The notes under the pieces are model-generated. The model did no database searches. It was not told the DNA's origin and saw only the letters and a list, made by a program, of their open reading frames with translations. Both the position numbers and the translations under genes were made by a program. A stretch of DNA of 64,000 nucleotides, taken from Helianthus annuus (Eukaryota; Streptophyta; Magnoliopsida; Asterales; Asteraceae). The DNA is taken from the NCBI RefSeq assembly GCF_002127325.2, contig NC_035437.2, forward strand, positions 159,385,097 to 159,449,096. Direction: 5' to 3'. Shown piece by piece: positions 1 through 11,131 of the stretch (position 1 is its first letter; every line of letters starts with the position of its first letter).

Positions 1-1251
1 CCCAACAAAGACAAGACATAAAGTAAAGTGTTTGAAAATAAAATACAATCCGGGGGTGTTTGAAATACTACGCAAAATGAACACCTGAAATATAAAGTAC
101 TGAAATAATAAAAACCATCAACGAACACCACCACCATCTCCTACTCGTCATCACCATCATCATCTCTTGTGAAGGACGGGCCTGCATCACCTTAACCAGG
201 TGGGTTCCACGGTGGGAACTGTGGGGGGTGCTGAAAGTAGTCGGGATATGCATGATGCATCTCCCCGAATAAGTATGAAAATTCAGCACTCACTCCCTGG
301 TACAAACTCTCCTGGTTATGCCTAAGCTGATCCTGAGTGGCCCTGAGCTGATCCTGACTAGCCCTGATCTGGTCCTGACTAGTCCTAATCTGGTCGATAT
401 AAGTCCCATGCTGCTCCTGCGTAACTCGCATCTGTTGGAACTGCTGGTAAAACTCTGGCCACTCCTGATGCTGGTGGTAATCATGGTGCTGTGGTGAATG
501 TGGTGGTGTGTGTGGTTGGTGCTGCTCGTGCTTCATGCTCAGCCGAACACACAGTTATGAAGATTCTGTCAAACTGATCTGGGTGTTTCGCACGGGCGTG
601 CGAATGGACGCATGGTCATGCGTCATCGAGATCAGTGGTGGTGCGGCCTTGATTATCGAAACATGACGGGATTGCACGGACATGCGACTGGTCACATCAC
701 CGTGCACATCCGACACCACAGTTAAAAATCATGAACGACCCGCATACGCACGACCGTTCCATGTACAGAACGACTGTGTGATCCCGTTTTCTGCAGATTC
801 TTAACCCCGAATCAGAACAGTCAAATCTTTTCGAAATTTTTCAAGTTTCTAGTGACAGGGGTTTAGGAAATCAGCCGGGTGTTCATGATTTGTGAAGTTC
901 TTGCAAGGGCTAGGGTTTCGATTTGTTTATGAAGAGAACCCTAAAAAGCCTTGAAGAAATCGGAGAATCTAACCCTAGAAAGCGATAAAAACAGGAAATC
1001 GACAAGAAAAAAAAAACAAACCGTGCGAGAAGATCTGAGAAACCGTGCGAAAAATGGTGCGATTTTGGGGAAATATCGACCAGGAACGAGAGTGCAGTAG
1101 GGTTTCGCGAATGTGAGAAGTGGATGCAGATGAGGGCTTTTATATGGAATAATGACAAAATGCCCCTGACCATGCGCATGGTCGTGCGGATTTTCGCACG
1201 GGGGTGCGGATTTTTGCACGGGGGTGCGGATTTTCGCACGGGGGTGCGGAT
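1..1251 (-). repeat. Internal region of Athila-like element, copy 1 (3' half)
   Basis: This stretch recurs with no difference that I noticed at 6202-7452 (offset 6201). Read on the minus strand it is the 3' part of a non-autonomous Athila-like element: a short remnant of the env-like reading frame, then noncoding spacer with GC-rich short repeats. The element continues to the left of the window. No intact gene is present. Confidence 0.8.
192..536 (-). pseudogene. Remnant of Athila env-like ORF C-terminus, copy 1
   Basis: A 114-residue open frame rich in His, Gln and Pro. Its middle holds a repeated heptad-like pattern (variants of DQLRATQ and DQIRTSQ) that looks like a short coiled coil. In composition and position (between the 3' noncoding region and the spacer) it corresponds to the Gln-rich tail of the env-like ORF at 11132-13051, but it lacks all of that protein's N-terminal domain. 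It is probably a leftover of a deleted env-like gene. An identical copy lies at 6393-6737. Whether it is still translated is unknown. The match to the env tail rests on composition and position, not on an alignment. Confidence 0.45.
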
Positions 1252-1350
1252 CCGATGTTGACCCATTCTTGCACGTTGACCTCGGTAATGCACGGGGGTG
1301 CGACTCGAGGTGCAGGCCAGCCCGAAACCGCACGGGCGTGCGACCCATGG
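1194..1350. repeat. GCACGGGGGTGCG short-repeat cluster
   Basis: Three almost perfect units of about 20 bp (core GCACGGGGGTGC, half-palindromic because GCAC pairs with GTGC) sit at 1194-1250. Further single units follow to 1350. The same core is amplified in this element's LTR at 4180-4430 and in the second internal copy at 7395-7451. Confidence 0.8.
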
Positions 1351-1612
1351 CACGGCCATGCCAAATCTGCAGATGTGTCTGTTTGCTGCAGAAACCAGTT
1401 TCAGCACTCTTTTTGGCTATTTTTCGCCATTTTTACCATCCGCAACATGTTTTAACAATATTCCCACGTAGACCCTTCACTCGGCACGTATAAAAACTGT
1501 ACAAACAAACGGAAACTACCAAACACTCCTAAATTACGCTAAAACTAGAAAAACACATAAAAGGACGATTTTACCCCTAAAGCGCTTTTGACGCTCTTGC
1601 TACATTTTTAAT

Positions 1613-1896
1613 CCGCGAGTCAGTAGCGTAGACTCATGCTAAATTTTTGTCGGCGAGTCGATAGCAAGACTCATGCTAAATTTTTGTCGGCGAGTCGATA
1701 GCAAGACTCATGCTAAATTTTTGTCGGCGAGTCGATAGCAAGACTCATGCTAAATTTTTGTTGGCGAGTCGATAGCAAGACTCATGCTAAATTTTTGTCG
1801 GCGAGTCGATAGCAAGACTCATGCTAATTTTTTGTCGGTGAGTCGATAGCAAGACTCATGCTAAATTTTTGTCGGCGAGTCGATAGCAAGACTCAT
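1613..1896. repeat. 37-bp tandem repeat, about 7.5 copies
   Basis: The unit contains GGCGAGTCGATAGCAAGACT followed by CATGCTAAATTTTT. It is tandem with only scattered single-base differences and has no unique spacers. It lies in the noncoding spacer just downstream, on the element's strand, of the integrase stop codon. Confidence 0.9.
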
Positions 1897-1908
1897 GTCC
1901 CCACACTT
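1897..1908 (-). promoter_or_regulatory. Polypurine-tract-like site after integrase stop
   Basis: On the minus strand the sequence reads AAGTGTGGGGAC, overlapping the TAA stop of the integrase remnant. It matches the core of the tract next to the LTR at 4642, so it may be an internal plus-strand priming site or a relic of one. Confidence 0.5.
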
Positions 1909-2212
1909 AAGCTGTATGCGGGGTGTGGAGCTCGATAACCTCCACCGCCGACTCGATCGGCCCTCCAACGTAAACCTTCAACCGATGCCCATTTACCTTG
2001 AAAATAACGCCGTCCGCGTTCTCTATTGCAACAGTCCCATAAGGAAATACCTCTTTTACTGTGTATGGTCCTGTCCAACGTGAATGAAGCTTTTTCGTAA
2101 ACACGCTTCTTGTCGTTAGCCATGATGATGTGTCCTTCGTCGGCTGGGCCCTCTGTCTCAGCGGATACCACCTGCTCGTCCACAGCTGCTGCGAGTTGCA
2201 GCGCAACCGCAC
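1907..2212 (-). pseudogene. Athila integrase C-terminal remnant
   Basis: This 101-residue minus-strand frame contains a block reading KEVFPYGTVAIENADG and then FKVNGHRLK. That is the typical C-terminal end of Athila-lineage integrases; the pol frame ending at 14451 has the equivalent block VTIEDPKDG plus TVNGHRLK. Everything upstream (gag, protease, RT, RNase H and the integrase core) is missing, because sequence of leader type follows directly. The element is thus a large-deletion derivative that depends on helper proteins. The frame ends at a genuine stop next to a polypurine-like site. The open N-terminal part is partly out-of-frame debris. Confidence 0.7.
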
Positions 2213-2720
2213 GGGATCTCTAATGAAGACGTCTCCTCAGATCACGCTCGGGTTCGTCTGAAGGCTCAGCAGCGTCGGGAGCGGGGGTTGAGGACACGAA
2301 AAATTGATCGACAAGAATATTATATTATTATTATAATAAGGCTGTTTTTTTTTTTTTTTTTGCTGAAATGAAACAGAATATTTGTAAAAATGGGCTGAAA
2401 ATTTTATAAAAATCCGAAAATGGGCCGAAATTTTTATAAAAATTAAAGCAATGAAAAATAATCGAACCGGCTAGTTTAAAAACGATTTTTAAGAGCCGAA
2501 AATTCAACGAATAAATGAATAAATAAATCCGGATTAGAACAAATAAAAAGAATAAAAATTTACAAGTGTACAAAAGAATCACGAAAATGAATAAATTGAA
2601 TTAAAAGCAAGAAATATTAGCAAATAAATCAACAAATAAACAATCACGAAAATATACACAAATATTAACAAGTATATGCACCGATAACACAATGACTCGG
2701 GTCGTTCCTAAAACTCGCCA
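2213..2720 (-). other. Leader-type noncoding sequence of the non-autonomous element
   Basis: AT-rich sequence with a T-tract at 2344-2361 and two diverged copies of a segment containing TTTTTATAAAAATTAAAG or similar. It lies between the integrase remnant and the primer-binding site, where a gag gene would normally start. I see no gene. Confidence 0.6.
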
Positions 2721-2739
2721 TTCCCCGGCAGCGGCGCCA
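2721..2739 (-). promoter_or_regulatory. Primer-binding site (tRNA-Asp type)
   Basis: On the minus strand the sequence TGGCGCCGCTGCCGGGGAA lies 6 bases from the LTR end. It is the tRNA-Asp 3'-end complement typical of Athila/Tat elements, with one difference from the site at 20955-20972. Confidence 0.85.
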
Positions 2740-2745
2740 AAAACT

Positions 2746-4639
2746 TGACACGTGCGTGACTATACATATTTTTACAATGAAATTACACACGAATTGGTTT
2801 TAAATTTATAAAAGTGATTATTACTTTTACATCAAAACACACACGAAAGAGGCAAGTGTACCCCGTCATATATGTAGTAAAGTATCGGTAAGAACCAAGT
2901 ATCGATCCACGGAAATGGGCGGAGAAATAATACTAGACCTTTGCCACTAAATTACCGGTAAAAACATAATTTGTTTTGGTTTTAATTAATCTAAAGTAAG
3001 CATAAATAAATATTTATCAAACATAGTAGATTATATATAAATAGCCTTGCTTAATACACAACCAAAGCATGTCAACTAAGTCAGTTTTGCCACTAGAAGC
3101 ATTCGGTCAATTTTCCATTTTGAGACAATTAGTATCCCTTTCGGGAATCCTAACATGACAATCATTCGGAAAGTTAAAACGATAAACACACTTTAACCAC
3201 CTAAAATTGTTCTTTAACGTGCGATTGATTAATGTCTACAAAAATCTCCTAAAAATAAGTTAGTCATCCGTTAGGAGTTTTCTAACCTCACTTAATCAAG
3301 GAAAGCAACACCGATAAACACAATGCAACCACCGAGACAAGCATAAACTAGATTAAATCACAACCGAGTTCATTTTACAAATCTTGCACATAAATTCACC
3401 AAGATAGCAATTTTGGCCGAAACTACTAACTAAGCTAACAAATCATGGCAAGAATTCGTAACAACACCATCTAACCCGTTAGAGTCCTTCCGTGAGGGCA
3501 AGCTCTCTTGATTAATAATAATTACATTTTATTAAACCACTAACCCGTTAGAGTATCATGGTGCCTACATTTTAACCAAGTTAAACGAGTTAACCAAATT
3601 AAAAGTTTACTAATACATGATTAAATAAGCTTCATTTTGCAACTATCTTACCTAACCAAGCACCAATCATCCAACACAATTACTTATAATCAAGAAATCA
3701 ATATCAATAACAAGGTTGCAAACCAATCATCAAAGATAATCATAGAAAATACTTCAAAATGTCATTACAAACAAAGATTAACATACTAATGGTTATAATC
3801 AAGCAAGGGATTGTTGTGTTTTTGCCCAAAGGCTACAATAATACATAAATATTAATCTAAATGCTTGAAACATTAACAAAAGTATGGAAAGATTAGAAAA
3901 CCCAACCATAAACAAGCACAAGATTAAGAATCCGGATAGTAAATGAGCAAAACCCGGCAATGTGGCTTGAATCCGAGTGAAAGCAGAAGCCTTCGGACCC
4001 TCAAAATCGCCTGCAGAGCTCTCCAAAATTCCAGAGTTACTAATAGAATAGTTCTGTTCTGTTTTTATGCTTTTTCGGTGTCGCACGGTCGTTCTCCGAT
4101 CGCACGGCCGTGCACTTTAAGCAATTATTGGTGGTGGTCCACCATACTGCATGACATCAGCAGAGTTGACTGGTCTTCGGTCTCGCACGGGCGTGCCATG
4201 GGGTGCACGGGCGTGCATATCCGGGATCGGGGCTTGTCATCGAATCCGCATGGGGGTGCAACCATTCGCACGGGGGTGCAACCATTCGCACGGGGGTGCA
4301 ACCATTCGCACGGGGGTGCGTTGCCGGGATTTCGTTGCACTCCTGATCGCACTGGGTGTGCAACGCCGAGCTGAGCCTTGTTGTCGCATCCGCACGGGGG
4401 TGCCACCAACCGCATGGGGGTGCAACTTGCCCAGATCAGATTTCTTCACAGAATCTTCGCAGCTTTGTCGTTTCACCCGAAAAATCATCGTGTTCATCAT
4501 TTTCTTGTTTGGTATGTTGTTTTAGGCCTGTAAACAAAAATATACCTGATTAAGTATCCGAATGACGGTTTTACGGCCGAAAACGCATAAAATGGGGATA
4601 AAATGGGGGACTAAAATATGTGTAAATTAGTGAATATCA
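2746..4639 (-). repeat. LTR of Athila-like element, shared by two array units
   Basis: This 1894-bp sequence begins TGACACGTGCG and ends GAATATCA on the plus strand, so it has TG...CA ends. The primer-binding site lies on its low side and a polypurine tract on its high side. It therefore serves as 5' LTR of the unit to the left and 3' LTR of the unit to the right. The copy at 7764-9657 appears identical. It contains four tandem GCACGGGGGTGCAACCATT-like units at 4250-4320 and related motifs at 4085-4430. The small open frames inside it are incidental. Confidence 0.85.
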
Positions 4640-4641
4640 AA

Positions 4642-4681
4642 TCTCCCCACACTTGAACCTTGCTTGTCCTCAAGCAAGCTG
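4642..4681 (-). promoter_or_regulatory. 3' polypurine tract with adjacent hairpin
   Basis: The minus strand reads GCTTGAGGACAAGC (a small stem-loop) and then AAGTGTGGGGAGA, followed within 3 bases by the LTR. It is the plus-strand primer site for the unit 2746-9657. Confidence 0.8.
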
Positions 4682-5962
4682 AACTAAAAAGCAATAAAAG
4701 ACGGAACAAACAAGAACGATAATTTACACACTATTTTATTGAAAACTACTATAAACGGTTAGCCGGTTTGTCGAAAGACAACATCAAAAGACTCAAACCC
4801 AACAAGCATATGCAATTATAATAGCGACAACCAAAAAGCCGTGACTTCACATTTAATTGACTCAACATGTTAATCTTCACACGACTCACAATATTCACAC
4901 ACACTCAGTTTTATTTATGAAACATACATAAAATGTGTATGTGCAAACACTCAATGCCACGTCAATGAAATATGCAATATCATAAGCTTGTCATAAGATC
5001 TCGTCTCCACCAACTAACATGCGAATAAGTGTAAATCAAGAGGTCTTTACGGGTTGTAACGTTAGGCTTGGGCGAAGGGTATGGAAGTAGACATATAAAG
5101 TGGCGAAAATGGTTAAAACTCGGTATTAGCGTTTAACTAGCAACAAAGTATACAACTTTACATACAAATGCCTTAAAGAGGCGACTATTGCGCAATCGAG
5201 CTTATCAACGAAATTTTAACATTTAAGCATTCAAAATTTGCTCGATTCTTATCAACTTCACCCTATTTTAGGGTGTTTTATTTTCTTTTTTTTTGTTTTT
5301 TTTTGTTTTTTTTTTGTTTTTTTTTTTTTTTTGCAAACTAATGGATTTATACAATGAATAATAAACTATAACAAGCGCTAGTTAAACGATTATTTTGACC
5401 GAGTTTCAACACTAAAAGGTTTAAAACATAAAAAGGCTAAATTTGGCTAAGTGGGCGATTATGTTGGGTAAACAAAGGTAAACGGGAAGGCTCGACATGG
5501 TTAATCCTAAAGGGTAATGTAAGGTGAACGGGGAGCACAACACAAAGAACAAGGTTTACAACAAAGGGGTAATCTAAGTGCCTCTATCACTTTTACACAA
5601 ATCCACAAGTTCATGGTTTTAACAAGCATTCTAGTGACAAGTTCTAAATTACACATGACATCCGGCTCACTCGTACTCCGAAATGAACAAATACATGACA
5701 ATATCAAGGCTCAAATATGCTCACGTAACGGAAGGAATGGGTAAAAGTGTGAAAACTATCATGCAAGTCTTTCTTTGTTTGTCACGCTTTACGGTTTTCT
5801 TTTTCAAAATTTATTTTGCTTGTCGGGTTTTTATCAAGTCCGAAGCTTTCTAAAACACAACCAACCGGTTTATTTACTAAAATATATACAGAACACGGAT
5901 ATTTTTGGATGATTTTTCTGGGGTTTTTTTTTTTTTTTTTTTTAGAGGACAAACAAAGTTAA
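4682..5962 (-). other. 3' noncoding region of the non-autonomous element
   Basis: No gene is seen. The stretch is AT-rich, with long T-tracts at 5280-5332. Part of it (from 5051) is clearly related to 9660 onward, both containing GGGTTGTAA and then GCGAAGGGTA, so it is the 3' untranslated region shared by Athila relatives in this window. Confidence 0.6.
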
Positions 5963-6004
5963 CCCCCTCCCCACACTTGAACTTCGCATTGTCCCCAATG
6001 CGAA
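5963..6004 (-). promoter_or_regulatory. Second polypurine-like tract with hairpin, downstream of env remnant
   Basis: The minus strand has a stem-loop TTCGCATTGGGGACAATGCG followed by AAGTTCAAGTGTGGGGAGGG. It repeats the layout of the true tract at 4642, but here it sits at the 3' side of the env-like remnant and not beside the LTR. Confidence 0.6.
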
Positions 6005-6392
6005 ACCGAAATATAGAGAAAAAGGATAATAGTACTCCCCTCAAGATGATATCTGATGAAACGAGACTTCCAAAGCTGTGTCTGTCATATGCTCCGGTCC
6101 AAGATATGTCGGATCTGCAAGTATGTCACATGTACACCAAAACAGAACAATAACAGAATAACATAAAAACCATAATGTACATAAATAGAAATACTAGAAA
6201 TCCCAACAAAGACAAGACATAAAGTAAAGTGTTTGAAAATAAAATACAATCCGGGGGTGTTTGAAATACTACGCAAAATGAACACCTGAAATATAAAGTA
6301 CTGAAATAATAAAAACCATCAACGAACACCACCACCATCTCCTACTCGTCATCACCATCATCATCTCTTGTGAAGGACGGGCCTGCATCACC

Positions 6393-6737
6393 TTAACCAG
6401 GTGGGTTCCACGGTGGGAACTGTGGGGGGTGCTGAAAGTAGTCGGGATATGCATGATGCATCTCCCCGAATAAGTATGAAAATTCAGCACTCACTCCCTG
6501 GTACAAACTCTCCTGGTTATGCCTAAGCTGATCCTGAGTGGCCCTGAGCTGATCCTGACTAGCCCTGATCTGGTCCTGACTAGTCCTAATCTGGTCGATA
6601 TAAGTCCCATGCTGCTCCTGCGTAACTCGCATCTGTTGGAACTGCTGGTAAAACTCTGGCCACTCCTGATGCTGGTGGTAATCATGGTGCTGTGGTGAAT
6701 GTGGTGGTGTGTGTGGTTGGTGCTGCTCGTGCTTCAT
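6393..6737 (-). pseudogene. Remnant of Athila env-like ORF C-terminus, copy 2
   Basis: Identical in translation to the 114-residue remnant at 192-536, including the Gln-rich repeated segment. It is the only noticeable open frame left inside this complete array unit. The hairpin and polypurine-like site at 5963-6004 lies about 390 bases downstream of its end on the minus strand, the same arrangement seen downstream of the full env-like gene at 11132. Confidence 0.45.
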
Positions 6738-7394
6738 GCTCAGCCGAACACACAGTTATGAAGATTCTGTCAAACTGATCTGGGTGTTTCGCACGGGCGT
6801 GCGAATGGACGCATGGTCATGCGTCATCGAGATCAGTGGTGGTGCGGCCTTGATTATCGAAACATGACGGGATTGCACGGACATGCGACTGGTCACATCA
6901 CCGTGCACATCCGACACCACAGTTAAAAATCATGAACGACCCGCATACGCACGACCGTTCCATGTACAGAACGACTGTGTGATCCCGTTTTCTGCAGATT
7001 CTTAACCCCGAATCAGAACAGTCAAATCTTTTCGAAATTTTTCAAGTTTCTAGTGACAGGGGTTTAGGAAATCAGCCGGGTGTTCATGATTTGTGAAGTT
7101 CTTGCAAGGGCTAGGGTTTCGATTTGTTTATGAAGAGAACCCTAAAAAGCCTTGAAGAAATCGGAGAATCTAACCCTAGAAAGCGATAAAAACAGGAAAT
7201 CGACAAGAAAAAAAAAACAAACCGTGCGAGAAGATCTGAGAAACCGTGCGAAAAATGGTGCGATTTTGGGGAAATATCGACCAGGAACGAGAGTGCAGTA
7301 GGGTTTCGCGAATGTGAGAAGTGGATGCAGATGAGGGCTTTTATATGGAATAATGACAAAATGCCCCTGACCATGCGCATGGTCGTGCGGATTT

Positions 7395-7451
7395 TCGCAC
7401 GGGGGTGCGGATTTTTGCACGGGGGTGCGGATTTTCGCACGGGGGTGCGGA
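7395..7451. repeat. GCACGGGGGTGCG short-repeat cluster, copy 2
   Basis: Three tandem units of about 20 bp, identical to 1194-1250. The deletion junction at 7452 falls exactly at the end of this array. Confidence 0.85.
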
Positions 7452-7738
7452 TTATAAAAATTAAAGCAATGAAAAATAATCGAACCGGCTAGTTTAAAAA
7501 CGATTTTTAAGAGCCGAAAATTCAACGAATAAATGAATAAATAAATCCGGATTAGAACAAATAAAAAGAATAAAAATTTACAAGTGTACAAAAGAATCAC
7601 GAAAATGAATAAATTGAATTAAAAGCAAGAAATATTAGCAAATAAATCAACAAATAAACAATCACGAAAATATACACAAATATTAACAAGTATATGCACC
7701 GATAACACAATGACTCGGGTCGTTCCTAAAACTCGCCA

Positions 7739-7757
7739 TTCCCCGGCAGCGGCGCCA
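7739..7757 (-). promoter_or_regulatory. Primer-binding site (tRNA-Asp type), copy 2
   Basis: Same sequence and same 6-base distance to the LTR as 2721-2739. It belongs to the unit 2746-9657. Confidence 0.85.
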
Positions 7758-7763
7758 AAAACT

Positions 7764-9657
7764 TGACACGTGCGTGACTATACATATTTTTACAATGAAA
7801 TTACACACGAATTGGTTTTAAATTTATAAAAGTGATTATTACTTTTACATCAAAACACACACGAAAGAGGCAAGTGTACCCCGTCATATATGTAGTAAAG
7901 TATCGGTAAGAACCAAGTATCGATCCACGGAAATGGGCGGAGAAATAATACTAGACCTTTGCCACTAAATTACCGGTAAAAACATAATTTGTTTTGGTTT
8001 TAATTAATCTAAAGTAAGCATAAATAAATATTTATCAAACATAGTAGATTATATATAAATAGCCTTGCTTAATACACAACCAAAGCATGTCAACTAAGTC
8101 AGTTTTGCCACTAGAAGCATTCGGTCAATTTTCCATTTTGAGACAATTAGTATCCCTTTCGGGAATCCTAACATGACAATCATTCGGAAAGTTAAAACGA
8201 TAAACACACTTTAACCACCTAAAATTGTTCTTTAACGTGCGATTGATTAATGTCTACAAAAATCTCCTAAAAATAAGTTAGTCATCCGTTAGGAGTTTTC
8301 TAACCTCACTTAATCAAGGAAAGCAACACCGATAAACACAATGCAACCACCGAGACAAGCATAAACTAGATTAAATCACAACCGAGTTCATTTTACAAAT
8401 CTTGCACATAAATTCACCAAGATAGCAATTTTGGCCGAAACTACTAACTAAGCTAACAAATCATGGCAAGAATTCGTAACAACACCATCTAACCCGTTAG
8501 AGTCCTTCCGTGAGGGCAAGCTCTCTTGATTAATAATAATTACATTTTATTAAACCACTAACCCGTTAGAGTATCATGGTGCCTACATTTTAACCAAGTT
8601 AAACGAGTTAACCAAATTAAAAGTTTACTAATACATGATTAAATAAGCTTCATTTTGCAACTATCTTACCTAACCAAGCACCAATCATCCAACACAATTA
8701 CTTATAATCAAGAAATCAATATCAATAACAAGGTTGCAAACCAATCATCAAAGATAATCATAGAAAATACTTCAAAATGTCATTACAAACAAAGATTAAC
8801 ATACTAATGGTTATAATCAAGCAAGGGATTGTTGTGTTTTTGCCCAAAGGCTACAATAATACATAAATATTAATCTAAATGCTTGAAACATTAACAAAAG
8901 TATGGAAAGATTAGAAAACCCAACCATAAACAAGCACAAGATTAAGAATCCGGATAGTAAATGAGCAAAACCCGGCAATGTGGCTTGAATCCGAGTGAAA
9001 GCAGAAGCCTTCGGACCCTCAAAATCGCCTGCAGAGCTCTCCAAAATTCCAGAGTTACTAATAGAATAGTTCTGTTCTGTTTTTATGCTTTTTCGGTGTC
9101 GCACGGTCGTTCTCCGATCGCACGGCCGTGCACTTTAAGCAATTATTGGTGGTGGTCCACCATACTGCATGACATCAGCAGAGTTGACTGGTCTTCGGTC
9201 TCGCACGGGCGTGCCATGGGGTGCACGGGCGTGCATATCCGGGATCGGGGCTTGTCATCGAATCCGCATGGGGGTGCAACCATTCGCACGGGGGTGCAAC
9301 CATTCGCACGGGGGTGCAACCATTCGCACGGGGGTGCGTTGCCGGGATTTCGTTGCACTCCTGATCGCACTGGGTGTGCAACGCCGAGCTGAGCCTTGTT
9401 GTCGCATCCGCACGGGGGTGCCACCAACCGCATGGGGGTGCAACTTGCCCAGATCAGATTTCTTCACAGAATCTTCGCAGCTTTGTCGTTTCACCCGAAA
9501 AATCATCGTGTTCATCATTTTCTTGTTTGGTATGTTGTTTTAGGCCTGTAAACAAAAATATACCTGATTAAGTATCCGAATGACGGTTTTACGGCCGAAA
9601 ACGCATAAAATGGGGATAAAATGGGGGACTAAAATATGTGTAAATTAGTGAATATCA
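7764..9657 (-). repeat. 5' LTR of non-autonomous Athila-like element
   Basis: Second copy of the 1894-bp LTR, apparently identical to 2746-4639. Immediately to its right there is no polypurine tract. Instead the sequence enters the middle of a diverged Athila 3' untranslated region, so this is the right border of the array. Confidence 0.85.
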
Positions 9658-10425
9658 AAGGGTTGTAATGGGGCTTGGCGAAGGGTAGGAAATAGGATAT
9701 TTTTAAAGTGGCTAAAGTGATGAAAATTCGACTTTTTATTACAAAAGACTATCCTAAACAGAAGTAAATTATAAACATCCACTATGGGCAATAATCTTTC
9801 ACCCTTTTATTCGATGCTTCTTTTTGTGTTTTTCTTCCACAATTTTCAATTCTTTTTCACTTTTTTTTTTGAACGCAAAGTCATAACAACTATACAAACT
9901 TAAGCTCCTATAATCAAATTTTCATCACACGGGTTTAAAAAGAAAAGGTTTAAGGTTTATGGGCTATAGGGTGGTCAAATGAAAGGTTTAGGCTCAAAAT
10001 GGGCGACTAAGGAATTTGTTCGGGTAAGGATAGCAAAATGGTTTAAAGAGAAAAAGGTTTACCTAATGCCTTAATCATTCTCGTGCTTGTATTTGGTCTA
10101 TAGTCTCAAACGTATCAAAAATTGCAAGTTCTACAATACGCGACTAACGGCCCACTCAAACAAAGAAACATGTAAATGTGAATCTATGATATATAAGTGG
10201 CTCAAACCTCACGTATAAGGGTATGATATGTGATATGCATACATTGCTAGTTCCTTAGGAGAATTATTCTCAAATAACCACCCGCTAAATACCCGATATG
10301 CTTATTAATTTGAACTTGACCATGACAAAAGATCAAACGGGTTGTGACATCCCTCGTTGACTTGGTTACTTGTGCTTTTGAGATTGCTTTGAAAACAAGA
10401 CATTTTGAAAAAAATTTTAAAATTT

Positions 10426-10470
10426 CCCCCATCCCCACACTTGAGGTAAACATTGTCCTCAATGTGTAGT
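10426..10470 (-). promoter_or_regulatory. Polypurine-like tract with hairpin (a)
   Basis: The minus strand reads CACATTGAGGACAATGTTT (stem-loop), then CCTCAAGTGTGGGGATGGGG. It lies about 660 bases after the env-like stop codon. Confidence 0.6.
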
Positions 10471-10510
10471 GTTTAAATGAACGGGTCAAACTCGAAAAAT
10501 TTTTACTACT

Positions 10511-10555
10511 CCCCCATCCCCACACTTGAGGTACATATTGTCCTCAATGTGTAGG
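10511..10555 (-). promoter_or_regulatory. Polypurine-like tract with hairpin (b)
   Basis: A second, almost identical copy of the preceding site, 85 bp away. This tandem duplication is not seen in the array element. Confidence 0.6.
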
Positions 10556-11131
10556 AACTAGAGTTTTTCCAATGCACAAGGGATGTGACACGACTAACCT
10601 TCCCAACTTTTCACCCCGGAAATTAAAATACACAATACAATCCACTTATTCTAAACTAGCAATCAAAGTAAAAAGAAACACATGCACCTGGTTTTTATTG
10701 CTTGATGCTCATATCCTTCGTCTCTTCATAAAAGTGGTTGTCCCGCGAACCCGTTATACCTACAAATTCTAATCCTTGTGTAGAAGCATGCTTCTCACAA
10801 CCATCAAAATTTGTTAGTTACTTAGTTCTACCATTTTTATGAACATATTACCAAGCCATGCATTATTTCACTTCGATTTTATGTGGAAAATATTTTACAA
10901 CAACAACAAGCCTAACTCACTTTCGTAGGAATCACGACGGCATTTAGCGTATGCACGCAAGCCCTTTGAACCTCCCGATAGCTCGGGAGGACGAGTCGGT
11001 CTCGTGAGGGTTATATAGGGAACACACCCACAAAGTTCATTTAACTAGGCAATAATTTAAATAATCAAAATGAGAAAAACGAAAATAAACTAATAATATA
11101 CAACAACAACAACAAAAAATGTCCCTTGCCT

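Larger units (their letters stand above)
1252..2434 (-). other. 1183-bp segment missing from the second array copy
   Basis: The two internal copies align at offset 6201 up to 1251 and at offset 5018 from 2435. Copy 1 therefore has 1183 bp that copy 2 lacks. The segment contains the integrase tail, the 37-bp tandem repeats and part of the GC-rich cluster. The junction in copy 2 (7452) has at most 1-2 bp of microhomology, which fits an illegitimate deletion in copy 2. Confidence 0.8.
2746..9657 (-). mobile_element. Complete non-autonomous Athila-like LTR retrotransposon
   Basis: The order on the minus strand is: 5' LTR (7764-9657), tRNA-Asp primer site (7739-7757), a short internal region with an env-like remnant, polypurine tract (4642), 3' LTR (2746-4639). 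The internal region is only about 3.1 kb, encodes no gag or pol, and must have moved or spread with help from a related element. Because a further internal region and primer site lie left of 2746, the unit is one link of a tandem array. No flanking target duplication can be tested inside the window. The LTRs look identical, which implies a recent origin. Confidence 0.75.
6202..9659 (-). repeat. Direct repeat, copy 2 of array unit
   Basis: Bases 6202-7452 match 1-1251 and 7453-9659 match 2435-4641; the two blocks adjoin here because the 1183-bp segment is absent. The match stops at 9659, after which sequence of a different, diverged Athila begins. Confidence 0.9.
9660..11131 (-). other. 3' untranslated region of the autonomous Athila element
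   Basis: No gene is seen. Its start resembles 5051 onward of the array element. It contains two polypurine-like sites near 10.43 and 10.51 kb. The terminal 3' part, with the LTR-adjacent tract and the 3' LTR of this element, is missing or replaced by the array LTR. Confidence 0.6.

Noticed and set aside
1613..1896. CRISPR-like array of regular repeats
   Set aside because: Units are directly tandem without unique spacers, and the context is a plant retrotransposon.
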